A DNA stretch of 64,000 bases, taken from positions 558,001 to 622,000 of the forward strand of contig CP012810.1 of NCBI GenBank assembly GCA_001936135.1, given 5' to 3'. Numbering within the stretch: position 1 is the first letter of the stretch; every line of letters starts with the position of its first letter. Below the pieces are notes generated by a model. It worked only from the letters and a program-made list of their open reading frames with translations, did not search any database and was not told where the DNA came from. Below, in pieces: positions 11,938-21,528 of this stretch. The position numbers were made by a program, and so were the translations under genes. The stretch is from Saccharomycopsis fibuligera x Saccharomycopsis cf. fibuligera. Taxonomy: Eukaryota; Ascomycota; Saccharomycetes; Ascoideales; Saccharomycopsidaceae.

Positions 11938-11949
11938 ATGTCCGCTTAA
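11938..11949 (+). promoter_or_regulatory. GCN4 leader uORF1 (3 codons, MSA)
   Basis: The first AUG of the inferred GCN4 leader, about 140 bp downstream of the TATA element, is followed by two codons and TAA. Short 5'-proximal uORFs in GCN4 leaders let ribosomes resume scanning after termination; whether this one does is inference. Confidence 0.65.
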
Positions 11950-12089
11950 ATCTTGTGTTTTACTACAAAGAGGTTTATTTTTTCGTTAAATTTTAGTTAT
12001 TAAACAGAATACGAAAAAAAAGAATTATATATCGTCCCCAAAAGTGCTGAACGTGTCTTTTTTTTAGAAAGTTATTAAATTATCCAGAA

Positions 12090-12101
12090 ATGTTATCGTG
12101 A
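12090..12101 (+). promoter_or_regulatory. GCN4 leader uORF2 (3 codons, MLS)
   Basis: ATG TTA TCG TGA lies in a U/A-rich leader between uORF1 and uORF3. It is one of only three AUGs between about 11,900 and the GCN4 start. Confidence 0.65.
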
Positions 12102-12199
12102 ATTAGTTTTTTTTCTTAAAGAAAAAATCTTTTAAAAAGAGTTATTAAACTAAGAAATAAGTTTCCCAAAAAAAACATCAAGTTTTTTTATTTTTAAAA

Positions 12200-12235
12200 A
12201 TGTCGTCCCCAAATTGTTGTATACCGTGCTGCTAA
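12200..12235 (+). promoter_or_regulatory. GCN4 leader uORF3 (11 codons, MSSPNCCIPCC)
   Basis: The last uORF has an A-rich start context (AAAAATG) and ends 166 nt before the main ATG. In Candida albicans the third uORF is the inhibitory one in GCN4 translational control; position makes this the likely equivalent. The encoded peptide is unusually Cys-rich (4 of 11). Confidence 0.7.
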
Positions 12236-12401
12236 GAGTAATATCCAAATATCCAAGTATTATCTTGCCCCTGAATTAATCATCAAATCAAATTAAGTTT
12301 TATTTATTTTTACTATCTTTTATCCATCTATTATTATAATTATTATCGAGTCTACAATTTTGCCATCTGTCAAGTCATTAATTACAAATTTATCTGCTGA
12401 A

Positions 12402-13484
12402 ATGTCCGGATTTAACTTTATGATCAATGATCCCTCAACCGGATCTACAGACAATTTGTCTGTTGTTCCATCAATGAATGATTCATCTCATCCAATTCCA
12501 ATTGTTCTTGGGGAAAATGTTTTTGACATCTTTGCTCAAAAGCAAGCAAACATCAATTTGCCTTTGGGTGAAGTTGCAGCTAAAGAGTTAGCCAACACTG
12601 CTGAATCTCCAGCTTATTCAAACTCAACAACTCCATCAACTAGTACAATTTCCCCAGTGGAGTTGTTGAATTTGACTGCCGACGAAGTGTTGTCAAATGA
12701 TTCCAACTCCCCAATGTTTCAAGACTTGGATATGGACCCATTAAACTGGACTTCCTTGTTTGAAAATGAATCTCCGGCTCAAGAGGCTTCTGCATCACCA
12801 AGCAATGTTAGTGAAACTCAATCTCTTTTTGCTAACAACAACATCAACAATAACTTCAATAACAACAATGAAGCCTCTGTTCCAGCTGTTCCAGCTCCAG
12901 CACAAACTGTTCAACCTACTCCAGTTGCTGCTCCAGAGAATAACAGTCCGTTTACTAATGCTCATGTTAATGTCAACATTGATGATGCACATGTTAAGCT
13001 AGAGCCATTGGATTCTTTCTTTGATATGCAATCATGCCATAATCATGAATCAGTTATGTCTTCGTCCTCATCGACAGTCAGTTCAACTACCTCTTCATCC
13101 ATTGCTAGTAACTGTATGCCTGCTACTAACAAGCGTTCTGCTAGTGTTATGGAGCGTTCTGGTTCTGAATCTCCAGCTCCTTCTGCTAGCGGTGAATACA
13201 AACGCAAGAAGGGCAGCAGCGCCAAAACTGATCATTTGGGTTGTACTGCATACAACAGAAAACAACGTTCTTTACCATTGAACCCAATTGTTATCCCAGA
13301 AACTGGCGATTCTGCTGCTGTCAAAAGAGCAAGAAATACTGAAGCTGCTAGAAGATCTAGAGCTAGAAAGATGGAAAGAATGAATCAATTGGAAGACAAG
13401 GTTGAAGTTTTATTGAAAAGAAATGAAGAGCTTGAATCTGAAGTGGAGAGATTGAGAAGCTTGCTCGGTGAAAAATCGAATTGA
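12402..13484 (+). CDS. GCN4: Gcn4 bZIP transcription activator of amino-acid biosynthesis
   Basis: The 360-residue protein starts with the first ATG at 12402 ([12 protein letters not shown]). The frame is open further 5' only from a TTG codon at 12360, so I do not use that. The N-terminal two thirds are acidic and Ser/Asn/Pro-rich with hydrophobic clusters such as [13 protein letters not shown], typical of Gcn4 activation regions. A Ser-rich linker follows. The last 55 residues are the DNA-binding basic region [16 protein letters not shown] and a leucine zipper [20 protein letters not shown], almost identical in pattern to yeast Gcn4. It activates amino-acid biosynthetic genes through TGACTCA sites. 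The leader with three uORFs (11938-12235) indicates translational induction on amino-acid starvation via Gcn2/eIF2. Confidence 0.96.
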   Translation: MSGFNFMINDPSTGSTDNLSVVPSMNDSSHPIPIVLGENVFDIFAQKQANINLPLGEVAAKELANTAESPAYSNSTTPSTSTISPVELLNLTADEVLSNDSNSPMFQDLDMDPLNWTSLFENESPAQEASASPSNVSETQSLFANNNINNNFNNNNEASVPAVPAPAQTVQPTPVAAPENNSPFTNAHVNVNIDDAHVKLEPLDSFFDMQSCHNHESVMSSSSSTVSSTTSSSIASNCMPATNKRSASVMERSGSESPAPSASGEYKRKKGSSAKTDHLGCTAYNRKQRSLPLNPIVIPETGDSAAVKRARNTEAARRSRARKMERMNQLEDKVEVLLKRNEELESEVERLRSLLGEKSN

Positions 13485-14374
13485 ATTTTTTATTTTATTT
13501 TGTGTGTCCTTTTTATATTGTTTTATTTTTTTATTCTTGTTTTTATTATTATCAAAATGCTTGTTTTTTTTAGTATGTTTAAATTTGTTTACCGCAATTA
13601 TCACTTATGCTATATTTTCAATATTTACTATCGATCTTATTTTTTGAACTAAACTATCATTGCTCTACTAATGTGTGACTATATTAATTGAATTATAATT
13701 TTTATAAACAATAACAAATACTATCTTATCGAAACAAAAAAAAAAATTTTTTTTATCTAGTTATTAACGTAAGTGCTGATACTGTATACATTCAAAAATT
13801 TTTAGGCTCAAGGGGTTATACCCAGAACCAATACAATACGTACGTTGAATGCCGCTGTTGCAAGGTTGTTTCATGCGGATACGCCTATACTTTTGCAAAT
13901 ATATTGCTACAATTGGTCACATTAAACTTTTGTGATATTTGAATAGCCTCAAGCCGTGCAAATAAGCTCTTGATTGGCTATACAGAAAAAGGTCTCAAGA
14001 TCATTCAGTGAAAGAACGGTTCAATCAGAAACAGACAAAACATGTATTGTACAAATAAAAGAAAAACTAAAAATTACACGTTATCAAATACTCGCGTTAT
14101 GATCGATAAAAGAATGGTGTGAATTCTACCTTTTCAGCATAACAAAATTCAAATATCTTTAATATAATAGGGTTCCGCAAGCTTTGAAGACAAGATGACC
14201 TTTAAATGGTACCATATACCATTTTCGCTATGAATTGAACCTTTCATAAAACACCCTTGTTTTTTTTTTTTAAAAAAAAAAATAGAAAAAAAAAATAAAA
14301 CAAACAAACTAAAACACTCCAGTAAAGTCAGAAACACGACCATGAAAATACAGCTAGTGCTTGGAAATCAGTAA

Positions 14375-14411
<37 letters not shown>

Positions 14412-14454
14412 AAAGAAATTCAGAGAAAAATAATAAAAAATCGGAAACAGAGAA
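13485..14454. other. Convergent 3' intergenic region between GCN4 and SFH1
   Basis: AT-rich 3' flanks containing a 32-nt poly(A) run at 14378-14409 (a poly(T) terminator-like tract for the minus-strand SFH1 transcript). No gene seen. Confidence 0.5.
14378..14409. repeat. Poly(A) tract of 32 nt
   Basis: Uninterrupted A run immediately downstream of the SFH1 stop codon (as T on its coding strand). Confidence 0.9.
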
Positions 14455-15537
14455 CTAATAATTGACCCAAGTGCCTTCCAACTCATCGTATCTTCTTGTG
14501 CCTCTTCTTCTTCCTCTAGAGCTAGTAGTTTCCCCTTCAATTCTCATTGTTTCTCTCTTAAGTCTTCTAATGTTTCTTTCTCTTTCAATTTCTCTCTTTT
14601 CAATTTCCCATTGACTCAAAGTTTCCACACTTGGGCTCCATTCTTGACCCAAATTCTCCGGATCAAACCTCCAGCCTGCTTCGCGACCGTATGCAGCACC
14701 ATTCAAGATTTCTTGAGGCAATCTTCCTTCAATGGCATCTTTCTTTAACTTAATAATCGATTCATGTAATACATGGGCAATTGCTGGGTAAAATTCCCTA
14801 GCTAAACCTAAATCTGCCACCACGATTTCTGCGAATTTTTCAGGGGTCAAGAATCCATTAGATGAGGATAAATCCCATTCAAATTTGTCCTCATACAACT
14901 GTTTATCCAAATTCATCGAAAGATCAATAATCACATGAATAGCTACATCTTCAGGAAGTTGAATATGAACAAGCTGGGAATATTCTTCAATTTGAGACGT
15001 TATTGAGCTAGCAATTTGCGATTGTACGGATAATGGCAAATCCAAATCAAGACACATAATTTCGGCAAATTTTTCCGGCGTAAGTAAAGATTCATTCAAG
15101 TTCCACATGAAGTGGTCCACAATACGACTATTCTGATGCTCAATGTTAATTCTAATCGGTATGAGAGCCTCCGGTAGTCCAGCATTTCTAATAAGTTCGA
15201 ATTCACTATGGTAGGCATGTGGCGTCTTGCTAGCAAATTTTCCGGAAAAATGGTTAAGCAATGCATTGCCAGTAGTGTTGTTTGGATCTATTATTTCACC
15301 ATTTATTTGATTAATGTATCCTACTCGGTTACTGGCAAGACTATTATGACGATGGTTATTGTCATCATCTTCATAGTCATCAAAATCTTCAAAATAGTCT
15401 TCTGCGTAATTGACTACCGTTGCGTTTCTCTTGGTACCCCGCGACGTCTGCGTCGTTATGTACAAAGAAGTGTTTTCATTTTTCACTCTTGAAAAAAAAC
15501 TGGTTGTCAAAGCTTGAGGAAAAAGTGGCTTTTCCAT
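14455..15537 (-). CDS. SFH1: RSC chromatin-remodelling subunit Sfh1 (SNF5/INI1 family)
   Basis: From the ATG at 15537 this encodes 360 residues. The frame stays open upstream to 15750, but that part crosses a poly(Phe) artefact and precedes the family's usual start, so the MEKPLFPQAL start is preferred. The N terminus carries the KRNATVVNYAED motif shared with yeast Sfh1, followed by an acidic stretch. The SNF5 domain has its two imperfect repeats, each with LTPEKFAEI, at about residues 150-195 and 225-270, with RINIEHQNSRIVDHFMWNLN opening the first. A basic, Arg-rich C-terminal helix (KREIERERNIRRLKRETMR) follows. Sfh1 is an essential scaffold of the RSC complex; it is distinguished from Snf5 by its short length and C-terminal Arg tail. 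Confidence 0.92.
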   Translation of the reverse strand: MEKPLFPQALTTSFFSRVKNENTSLYITTQTSRGTKRNATVVNYAEDYFEDFDDYEDDDNNHRHNSLASNRVGYINQINGEIIDPNNTTGNALLNHFSGKFASKTPHAYHSEFELIRNAGLPEALIPIRINIEHQNSRIVDHFMWNLNESLLTPEKFAEIMCLDLDLPLSVQSQIASSITSQIEEYSQLVHIQLPEDVAIHVIIDLSMNLDKQLYEDKFEWDLSSSNGFLTPEKFAEIVVADLGLAREFYPAIAHVLHESIIKLKKDAIEGRLPQEILNGAAYGREAGWRFDPENLGQEWSPSVETLSQWEIEKREIERERNIRRLKRETMRIEGETTSSRGRRRGTRRYDELEGTWVNY

Positions 15538-16042
15538 GATGTTGTGTCTGCTTTTTGATGATGTGTATGGTAACGTAATGTGCTCGGTATCTATTATCGA
15601 CTCATGTAACCTTTTGTATAAACCGCCAAAAAAACAAGCGGAATAATAAATAAATGTTGAAAAACAAAAAAACAAAAAAAAAAAAAATAACACCAATTTT
15701 GGTGTTTCGGGAAAGGGGTCACCCTGTTGAGTGCTTGAATGCCGCTGCATACTATATATAAGCCAAATAGAGATACAGCTTCTTCTACCTTGAACAACTT
15801 TTCAAACGTATTAATTGAACGACTCCACCACTCTCACTCGACAGCTCTCGGGGAAATGCATCTATTTAAGTTCTAGTTTTTGTAAACAGAAAATGATGAT
15901 GTAAAAAACGTCTACGCAGGAACAAATCCTTTTTCGAATTTACAATTATCTAAGGCAAGAAAATAACTGCATATTCCGTTTATTCAAAAAAAATTATAAC
16001 AATTGGTATTAACAACTTATAATAATAAGACGGGTAGATAGC
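15538..16042. promoter_or_regulatory. Intergenic region: SFH1 promoter and SEC17 3' flank
   Basis: Contains poly(A)/poly(T)-like runs near 15660-15690 and a TATATATA-like stretch at about 15752-15760 upstream of the SFH1 start. No gene seen. Confidence 0.4.
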
Positions 16043-17188
16043 TTATAAGATATCATCATCGGCTTCAACAATAGAATTTTTGATTTTAAGCAACACTGTA
16101 GTCTTCCATTTGTCCAACTTGCTAAACTGATCATACTCGTATAACTTATCAGCAAAAGTTTGGCCGTCTCTGTCCTGGATAGCTTGAGTCAAATCTCTCA
16201 ACAATACATATTCTCTAGTTTGCGTGAACAGACTATCCCAGTCCACAAATTTCTCCAATGCTTTTTGCCCAGCCACTAAATCATCAGCCGCCAAGTAACA
16301 CAAAATTGCTTTGAAGAAATAATCTTTCAAACTCCATTTGGATAAATTATTGTTCAATGATCTCTTAGCAACGCTTTCGTAAAGGCCTGCTGCTTGAATA
16401 TAGTTCCCAGAGAGAGCTCCCAAATCAGCAGCTTTAATGTATGCCTTGTTAGCTAATGCTTGTGCTTGATCAGAAGAGTACCAGTCTCCTGCTTGCTCAT
16501 AATGTGTGGTGGCTTCAGTATACTGATTGAGATCTTCTTCATAAATAGCTGCCAAATCCATTTTGAAATTGGCAGCACGACGGAATTGCCCTCTAGTGGT
16601 AAAAATCTTGATGGCTTCTTGTAAAACACGAGCTGCATCCGCAGGAGATTCATTCTTGTAACTCTTAAAGGCTTCCACTAAGGTGTTTCCTGATTCATCG
16701 GGACTTTCGGCCTTAGTTTGAGCGTGTGCTGCCTTTTCAAATAGCTGGCCTGCTTTAGCATACTGTTTCTGGATACGGTAAAGGTTAGCAGCTTGGATAT
16801 AGAGATCAGCAGCTTCTTCGAAACGGTATACACTGCCACCGCCAAAAAATTTGGTGAACCCGCTCACTGGGGCACATTTTTTGTCGGCCTAAATAAAAAT
16901 TGACATGTTAGTATATATGATTGCTTAACTGGTCTTGACTTAATGCCAGCTAACTTGAGTTGGTAATTCAACATATGCTTGACATATCAATGATCTCCTG
17001 TTGCCTGTGAATCCAGCTTGGCGTATTTTCTCTTAAGCCAATAACAATAAGAGCAACATCACGCTAAAAATAGTCAACCGGGAAAGATATACAGCAATTC
17101 TGGTGATAGGTACCAATATATGTCATCATTGAGAACCAACATTCACAAAACAACATACCTGGGCAATCAACTCTTCAGGGGAGGACAT
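16043..17188 (-). CDS. SEC17: Sec17, alpha-SNAP adaptor for SNARE disassembly, two exons
   Basis: Exon 1 (17188-17159) encodes MSSPEELIAQ and exon 2 (16888-16043) continues ADKKCAPVSGFTKFFGG, giving 291 residues, the size of yeast Sec17 (292). The protein is an all-helical TPR-like superhelix. Recognisable segments are FEEAADLYIQAANLYR, the FTTRGQFRRAANFK motif, WSLKDYFFKAILCYLA and the C terminus DKWKTTVLLKIKNSI followed by acidic residues and Leu, which activates the NSF ATPase (Sec18). It recruits Sec18 to cis-SNARE complexes on all secretory and vacuolar membranes. The exon 2 frame alone lacks an ATG at the right place (it would begin with GTG), so the intron is needed. An intron near the 5' end is also known in S. 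cerevisiae SEC17. Confidence 0.96.
16889..17158 (-). other. Spliceosomal intron in SEC17
   Basis: On the minus strand it has donor GTATGT (17158-17153), a perfect TACTAAC branch site about 30 nt from the 3' end and acceptor TTTAG ending at 16889. It is 270 nt long and lies after codon 10 in phase 0. Confidence 0.95.
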
Positions 17189-17745
17189 TGTAAAATACTG
17201 GGTACTAGATTTTATAGTCTGCTTCGATGTGTAAAATTCCACTGTACCACACTCTGGGTGTCAGATGAAGGCAATAATAACTATGATGGCGGCACTAAAT
17301 GGAAAATGACAACACTAGCTAGGGAGCACGTAAATGCTGTTGCCGCTTTTGGTTTATCTTGGCCTTCATCATCGCGATGCTCTTTTCTAGCTGCTCCTTT
17401 GGGCATAGCGACAGCTCAAGCCGTCACCCGGAGAGTATAATAAAGTGGCCACAACACAAGTTACTAACTACACCACATTAATAAGACGCACATACGCACG
17501 GAGAGACATGAGCTAAATCAGTTCGTTAAATAGACATGCTGAAAAAGTGATGTGTTTGATGCTTAAACATCAAACTTAGGCAAAATATTATGGTGTGATT
17601 TTTCCCCTTCACTGAGAAATCACTCTTATTGGTTTACCAGTACGGTATTCTACGTAGGTGTATCTACAAAATAGACACAATTCTATTCTGTTAACGTTTA
17701 CTCTATTGAACATATAAACTGACAGAAGAATACTGCGAAATCTGG
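17189..17745. promoter_or_regulatory. Intergenic region: SEC17 promoter and VAM6 3' flank
   Basis: Mixed composition with no homopolymer of note. A short open frame overlaps the SEC17 intron and upstream region on the plus strand but has no supporting features. Nothing else seen. Confidence 0.4.
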
Positions 17746-20700
17746 CTAATTTGCTCGCGCATCATGATTGAACAATTGATTGTACTCTCTGGCACAGCCA
17801 TAGTGAGTTACATTACCATCTGGAAAGACGCTCAACACCGACCGGCCCAATCTTTTGGAACAGTGTTTGCAAAGTCGACTGTCAGTAACGACAATAGATT
17901 GTGATTTGAGCTTAAGAAGCAGTTCCTGAGACTTTATCAAATCCACCTTGGATAAAGAGCTCTTAATTCGCGATTGCGAAAGATTGCTCTCCATTAACTT
18001 CAATTGGGTAGATAAAAATAACGACACGTTTTGAAGTGGAAGGTCCTTTGGTAACGTTTGCAATACGTCGACAGGGGACATTCTTGAACCTTGAGCAGCT
18101 AGCAATTCTAGCGCAGCTTTTAGATTTTGAGTAAATCCGGAAGTTGATGCTAATGCTGGGTCAGGATTGAGGTAAATTCCTAATAATTTTTGTAAATATT
18201 TGGCTCCCAAAGCTTTATCCTGTAAATATAACTCTGAGCAAAAATTTGATGCTTTAACAAAATCTTGCAACTCATAGACCAAGATTTGGAGCACTTTGTC
18301 GTGGTCTTTGAGTCTTCGAAAAATGAATGTTTTCAAGTACAAGAACTTTTTATCTTTACTTTCATATGTCAGCAAAATGCGCAATGTCTTTCTAGGCTCG
18401 TAAACATTAGTTGAGCCCAAAAATGCCACAAGTTTATCATACAGCGATACTCCTTCTTGTTCGCTATCCTCTTCTTGCAGACTCTCTACGAGTAAGTCAA
18501 TGTATTTGGTATGAAGCTTTGGGGTTTTGTCCTGCAAATCATCAATAACGTGCTCCAAATAAATAATCGTGTACTTTCTGTCGAAATTACTGCTCAAAAA
18601 TTCCACTATCTGGGTTTTATTCAATGACTCACTCTCATCTGAATCAGCTAAAAAGACCACCATTGCCTTTTCAGGCTCCACTTCCATTGGCCATTTGATA
18701 TATTCAAAAATCAAGTGAATGTCAGGTTGTGATAGCTTGGTTAGGTAATGTACAGTATGTAGTGGCCCCTTCAATGCATTCATGGCATTTATATGATTAT
18801 TGATACCGTTGTTGAATATCACTGCAATATCATACTCACTATCATTCAAAATACTATTTTCCTCATCAATGTCATCTTCACCAAGATCTCCAATAATGGC
18901 ATTTTCTCTGGTATGCCCCTCAAGGGTATCAATATCAATTTCTTCACCTTTGCCCAATTTCCACAACAATTTTAATGCTTTTTCATGAAGCCCCTTGCCA
19001 TAATAAAAATCCACCAATTCTTTGTATAAATGTCTTTCTGCTAAATTTTTTTCGATGATCTTTACGTTGCAATGGTTTCTAATACGCACTAAAGGCCCAA
19101 TCAAACCAGGACTTGTAATCATATAACAATTGAATAAAGTAGTATCTACAAGTTCAGCAGCTTCGTTTAAATCACCAAAGATGTCTTTTGGTATTGGGAG
19201 GGTTTTCCAATAAAGTTTTGAAGAAAAATTATCTGCTTCTTGACTATTATTGTTGACTCTCGTTGCGAGGTCAATATTCTTTCGTGCTTGCTTTTCTTCT
19301 TCAAAACTCAACATTTTACTAATTTTTCTTCTGGTATCCGCAAGATATGGAAGCAAGCTATGTAACGCTTTCATAAGTTTTTTCCTATTTTGACTAGCCG
19401 CCTGGGTAGCTGATGAGTATTGTCTTGCAGCGTATCTTGCTGGAGAAGCACTCTCTTTTGGTGAGGAGTAGCTGTAGATACTTCCTTCTGTCTGTGTGTA
19501 CTGATGTTGATGCTGATGTTGATATTTTGTTGGGGTAATAGTGGTAGGTTTGGTTACATCGCTGCTAGAAAAGCTACTGCTGGTTAGTTTTGCTTCTGCT
19601 GTTTTTGTTTGATTCAGCGATGGTGGAGTTGGAGTGGATGGCCTAGAAGGAGAAGGGGATACTGATGATGAATTTCTTCTTTGTGGTAAAATTAAATCAC
19701 TGTGTTTCAAGTTAGCCAAAGAGCTGAAATCTTCAATGTCATGAAATAACTCGCCATCATTATGGGTTATTCTCTTGCCAGTAATGAATTTAGGAAACAA
19801 CGAAAGCACTAAACTCGGAGGAGCCAAAAAGTTGGAGAACAAAATCATTGATTCATGGAACTTATTTTCTTTGAACAAATGCTCGGCTTTCTTGATTTGC
19901 AACTGCCTTAATCTTGAGACTTTGTCAGGTAACTGTTGCTCTGATAGTTGAAATGTAAGATTGATTGCCTCACTAAGTTTATTTTCCTGCTCCAATTTGT
20001 TAAGTTGATAAATATAGGATCTCATGTTGCATTGTAAAATCTTATTGTTATTGTCGTATATGTAAACAACGTTTCTAAAATTATCTACTGTTATTTTTGA
20101 AACACCAGAAATAGCAATTGATTGCAATAAATATCCATTTTTTAAGTCTCGTATCTCCAAGCCATTGCTGTTGACCAAAATCAAATATGGAAAAAGGAAA
20201 AGAATCTGTTCAGGAGGCACAGACCAATTCAATGTTGACTTGTTGAGTAGTTCTCCTTTGTGATTGATTTTAACGCTAACCGAATCTCTTGAAATTAAGG
20301 TGTTTTGCTTTGTAATTCTCACCAAATTAATTGTATGCTTGTACCCGCCCAAACTAATAGTACTAAATGGAGATCCAATGAAAGAGGAGTGTCTACTGTT
20401 GGGTATAATGAGTGGAGTCACACGCGCCGTACTCAAATCAACAATAACAAAATCTGAATTCAAGCCCACTACCACTTTAGAGCTGGATAGAAATTCAATG
20501 TTTTTGATTCTGTCAGACAAAGTAATTTCTTTTTCGACTTCCGACTCAAGATCATTGAGCATCCAAGAGTGCACGTAAAGCTTTCTTCTAACCGCATAAA
20601 CCAAATGTGAATGCACCAAGTCATCTTCAATGTCAATATTTTTTAACTCAATTGAAGAGTTTGAGTCGTAAAATGGATCATGCTCATAAAAGTTTTGATA

Positions 20701-21528
20701 CAATGAGTACGAGTCGATTTTCTGCAATTTATCTTGCACATCTTCCTCATCAAAATCGTTGCCTGTAGCGGCACCTCCACCACCGTTACTATTATCTGTC
20801 AGTTTTCTAGAATGCTTTCTTTTTTGCTCTTCATACAACGATTTCAACTCTGCATCGCCTAGCTGAGAAAACGTTTTGAATGTGGTGAGTCCTTTGGAAC
20901 TGCTGATAATTTTTTTGAATTTGAATGTGGAATATATGTAAATGTAAATTAAGCTATCATGGTGAACAAACAAATAATCTAAATCTTTCAAGTAGTTTAA
21001 ACCTGTAATTGGCTTGTTTATGCTATTGCTGTTGTTAGTACCATTTCCCAAACGCACTTCCTTAGTCAATTGTAGCCGTTTGAGCTTGGGATCCAGAAAC
21101 CATTTTTTTTGCTGGCGCGCTGCGCTATTTCTATTGCTATAATTACTGCTGCTATTGTTTTTGTTGCTTGCAGGCTTCAATGATGGAGATGGTGGCACTG
21201 ATGAGGATCTTGAATTGGCAGCAGTGTGGGAATGATTACTGTGCAACGAAGTTAGCGTGACGGGGCTATTTAGCGGGTCGTCGCTATTGTCACCAAGTCT
21301 CGTTCCTTCAACACCATAAATGTTATCAACATTACCGCTTTTATTGCAATAACTATGAGTATGCTCACTTTGGTTTTCAGTCCCAGCATTGAATATTCTG
21401 TATAATAGTAGTGCGCCATTATTTAATCCCACTAGTAGCTGATTATCGATGCTCAATAGACATGTCACTTTGTTTTTGAACTGGTTATCCAACTCAATTA
21501 ATGAGCTGGGATAGATGATGTTATTCAT
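17746..21528 (-). CDS. VAM6: Vam6/Vps39, HOPS vacuolar tethering subunit
   Basis: This 1260-residue protein starts with the CNH/beta-propeller region (VTCLLSIDNQLLVGLNNGALLLYRI) characteristic of the citron-homology domain of Vps39 proteins. It is interrupted by Ser/Asn-rich insertions near residues 90-140 and 630-720. The middle and C-terminal parts form the clathrin-like alpha-solenoid: LYKELVDFYYGKGLHEKALKLL is typical. The end carries the Vps39 domain 2 cysteine motif LCKHCSKRLG with VFPDGNVTHYGCA. It acts at the vacuole in the HOPS complex, binding the Rab Ypt7, and also in vacuole-mitochondria contacts. It is longer than the S. cerevisiae protein (about 1050), mainly through low-complexity insertions. 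Its neighbour SEC17 works in the same fusion reaction, though genes are separately transcribed. Confidence 0.9.
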   Translation of the reverse strand: MNNIIYPSSLIELDNQFKNKVTCLLSIDNQLLVGLNNGALLLYRIFNAGTENQSEHTHSYCNKSGNVDNIYGVEGTRLGDNSDDPLNSPVTLTSLHSNHSHTAANSRSSSVPPSPSLKPASNKNNSSSNYSNRNSAARQQKKWFLDPKLKRLQLTKEVRLGNGTNNSNSINKPITGLNYLKDLDYLFVHHDSLIYIYIYSTFKFKKIISSSKGLTTFKTFSQLGDAELKSLYEEQKRKHSRKLTDNSNGGGGAATGNDFDEEDVQDKLQKIDSYSLYQNFYEHDPFYDSNSSIELKNIDIEDDLVHSHLVYAVRRKLYVHSWMLNDLESEVEKEITLSDRIKNIEFLSSSKVVVGLNSDFVIVDLSTARVTPLIIPNSRHSSFIGSPFSTISLGGYKHTINLVRITKQNTLISRDSVSVKINHKGELLNKSTLNWSVPPEQILFLFPYLILVNSNGLEIRDLKNGYLLQSIAISGVSKITVDNFRNVVYIYDNNNKILQCNMRSYIYQLNKLEQENKLSEAINLTFQLSEQQLPDKVSRLRQLQIKKAEHLFKENKFHESMILFSNFLAPPSLVLSLFPKFITGKRITHNDGELFHDIEDFSSLANLKHSDLILPQRRNSSSVSPSPSRPSTPTPPSLNQTKTAEAKLTSSSFSSSDVTKPTTITPTKYQHQHQHQYTQTEGSIYSYSSPKESASPARYAARQYSSATQAASQNRKKLMKALHSLLPYLADTRRKISKMLSFEEEKQARKNIDLATRVNNNSQEADNFSSKLYWKTLPIPKDIFGDLNEAAELVDTTLFNCYMITSPGLIGPLVRIRNHCNVKIIEKNLAERHLYKELVDFYYGKGLHEKALKLLWKLGKGEEIDIDTLEGHTRENAIIGDLGEDDIDEENSILNDSEYDIAVIFNNGINNHINAMNALKGPLHTVHYLTKLSQPDIHLIFEYIKWPMEVEPEKAMVVFLADSDESESLNKTQIVEFLSSNFDRKYTIIYLEHVIDDLQDKTPKLHTKYIDLLVESLQEEDSEQEGVSLYDKLVAFLGSTNVYEPRKTLRILLTYESKDKKFLYLKTFIFRRLKDHDKVLQILVYELQDFVKASNFCSELYLQDKALGAKYLQKLLGIYLNPDPALASTSGFTQNLKAALELLAAQGSRMSPVDVLQTLPKDLPLQNVSLFLSTQLKLMESNLSQSRIKSSLSKVDLIKSQELLLKLKSQSIVVTDSRLCKHCSKRLGRSVLSVFPDGNVTHYGCAREYNQLFNHDARAN

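Larger units (their letters stand above)
9477..12401. promoter_or_regulatory. Long upstream region of GCN4
   Basis: This 2.9 kb contains no supportable ORF apart from the uORFs listed separately. It holds a hexanucleotide repeat at 9788-9829, a 16-bp palindrome at 10061-10076, CAGACAGG-type repeats near 10794-10826, a GC-rich block at about 11080-11700 with 10- and 20-bp direct repeats, and a TATATATA element at 11791-11798. A TGATTCA at 11770-11776 is one mismatch from the Gcn4 site TGACTCA and could allow autoregulation. Such a long upstream region is in keeping with a heavily regulated transcription factor. Confidence 0.55.

Noticed and set aside
12360-12401. 14-residue N-terminal extension of Gcn4
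   Set aside because: It would start at a TTG codon. Non-AUG initiation is possible in yeast, but nothing supports it here.
15538-15750. 71-residue N-terminal extension of SFH1
   Set aside because: It crosses an A/T tract (poly-Phe) and the TATA-like region; the MEKPL start matches the family N terminus.
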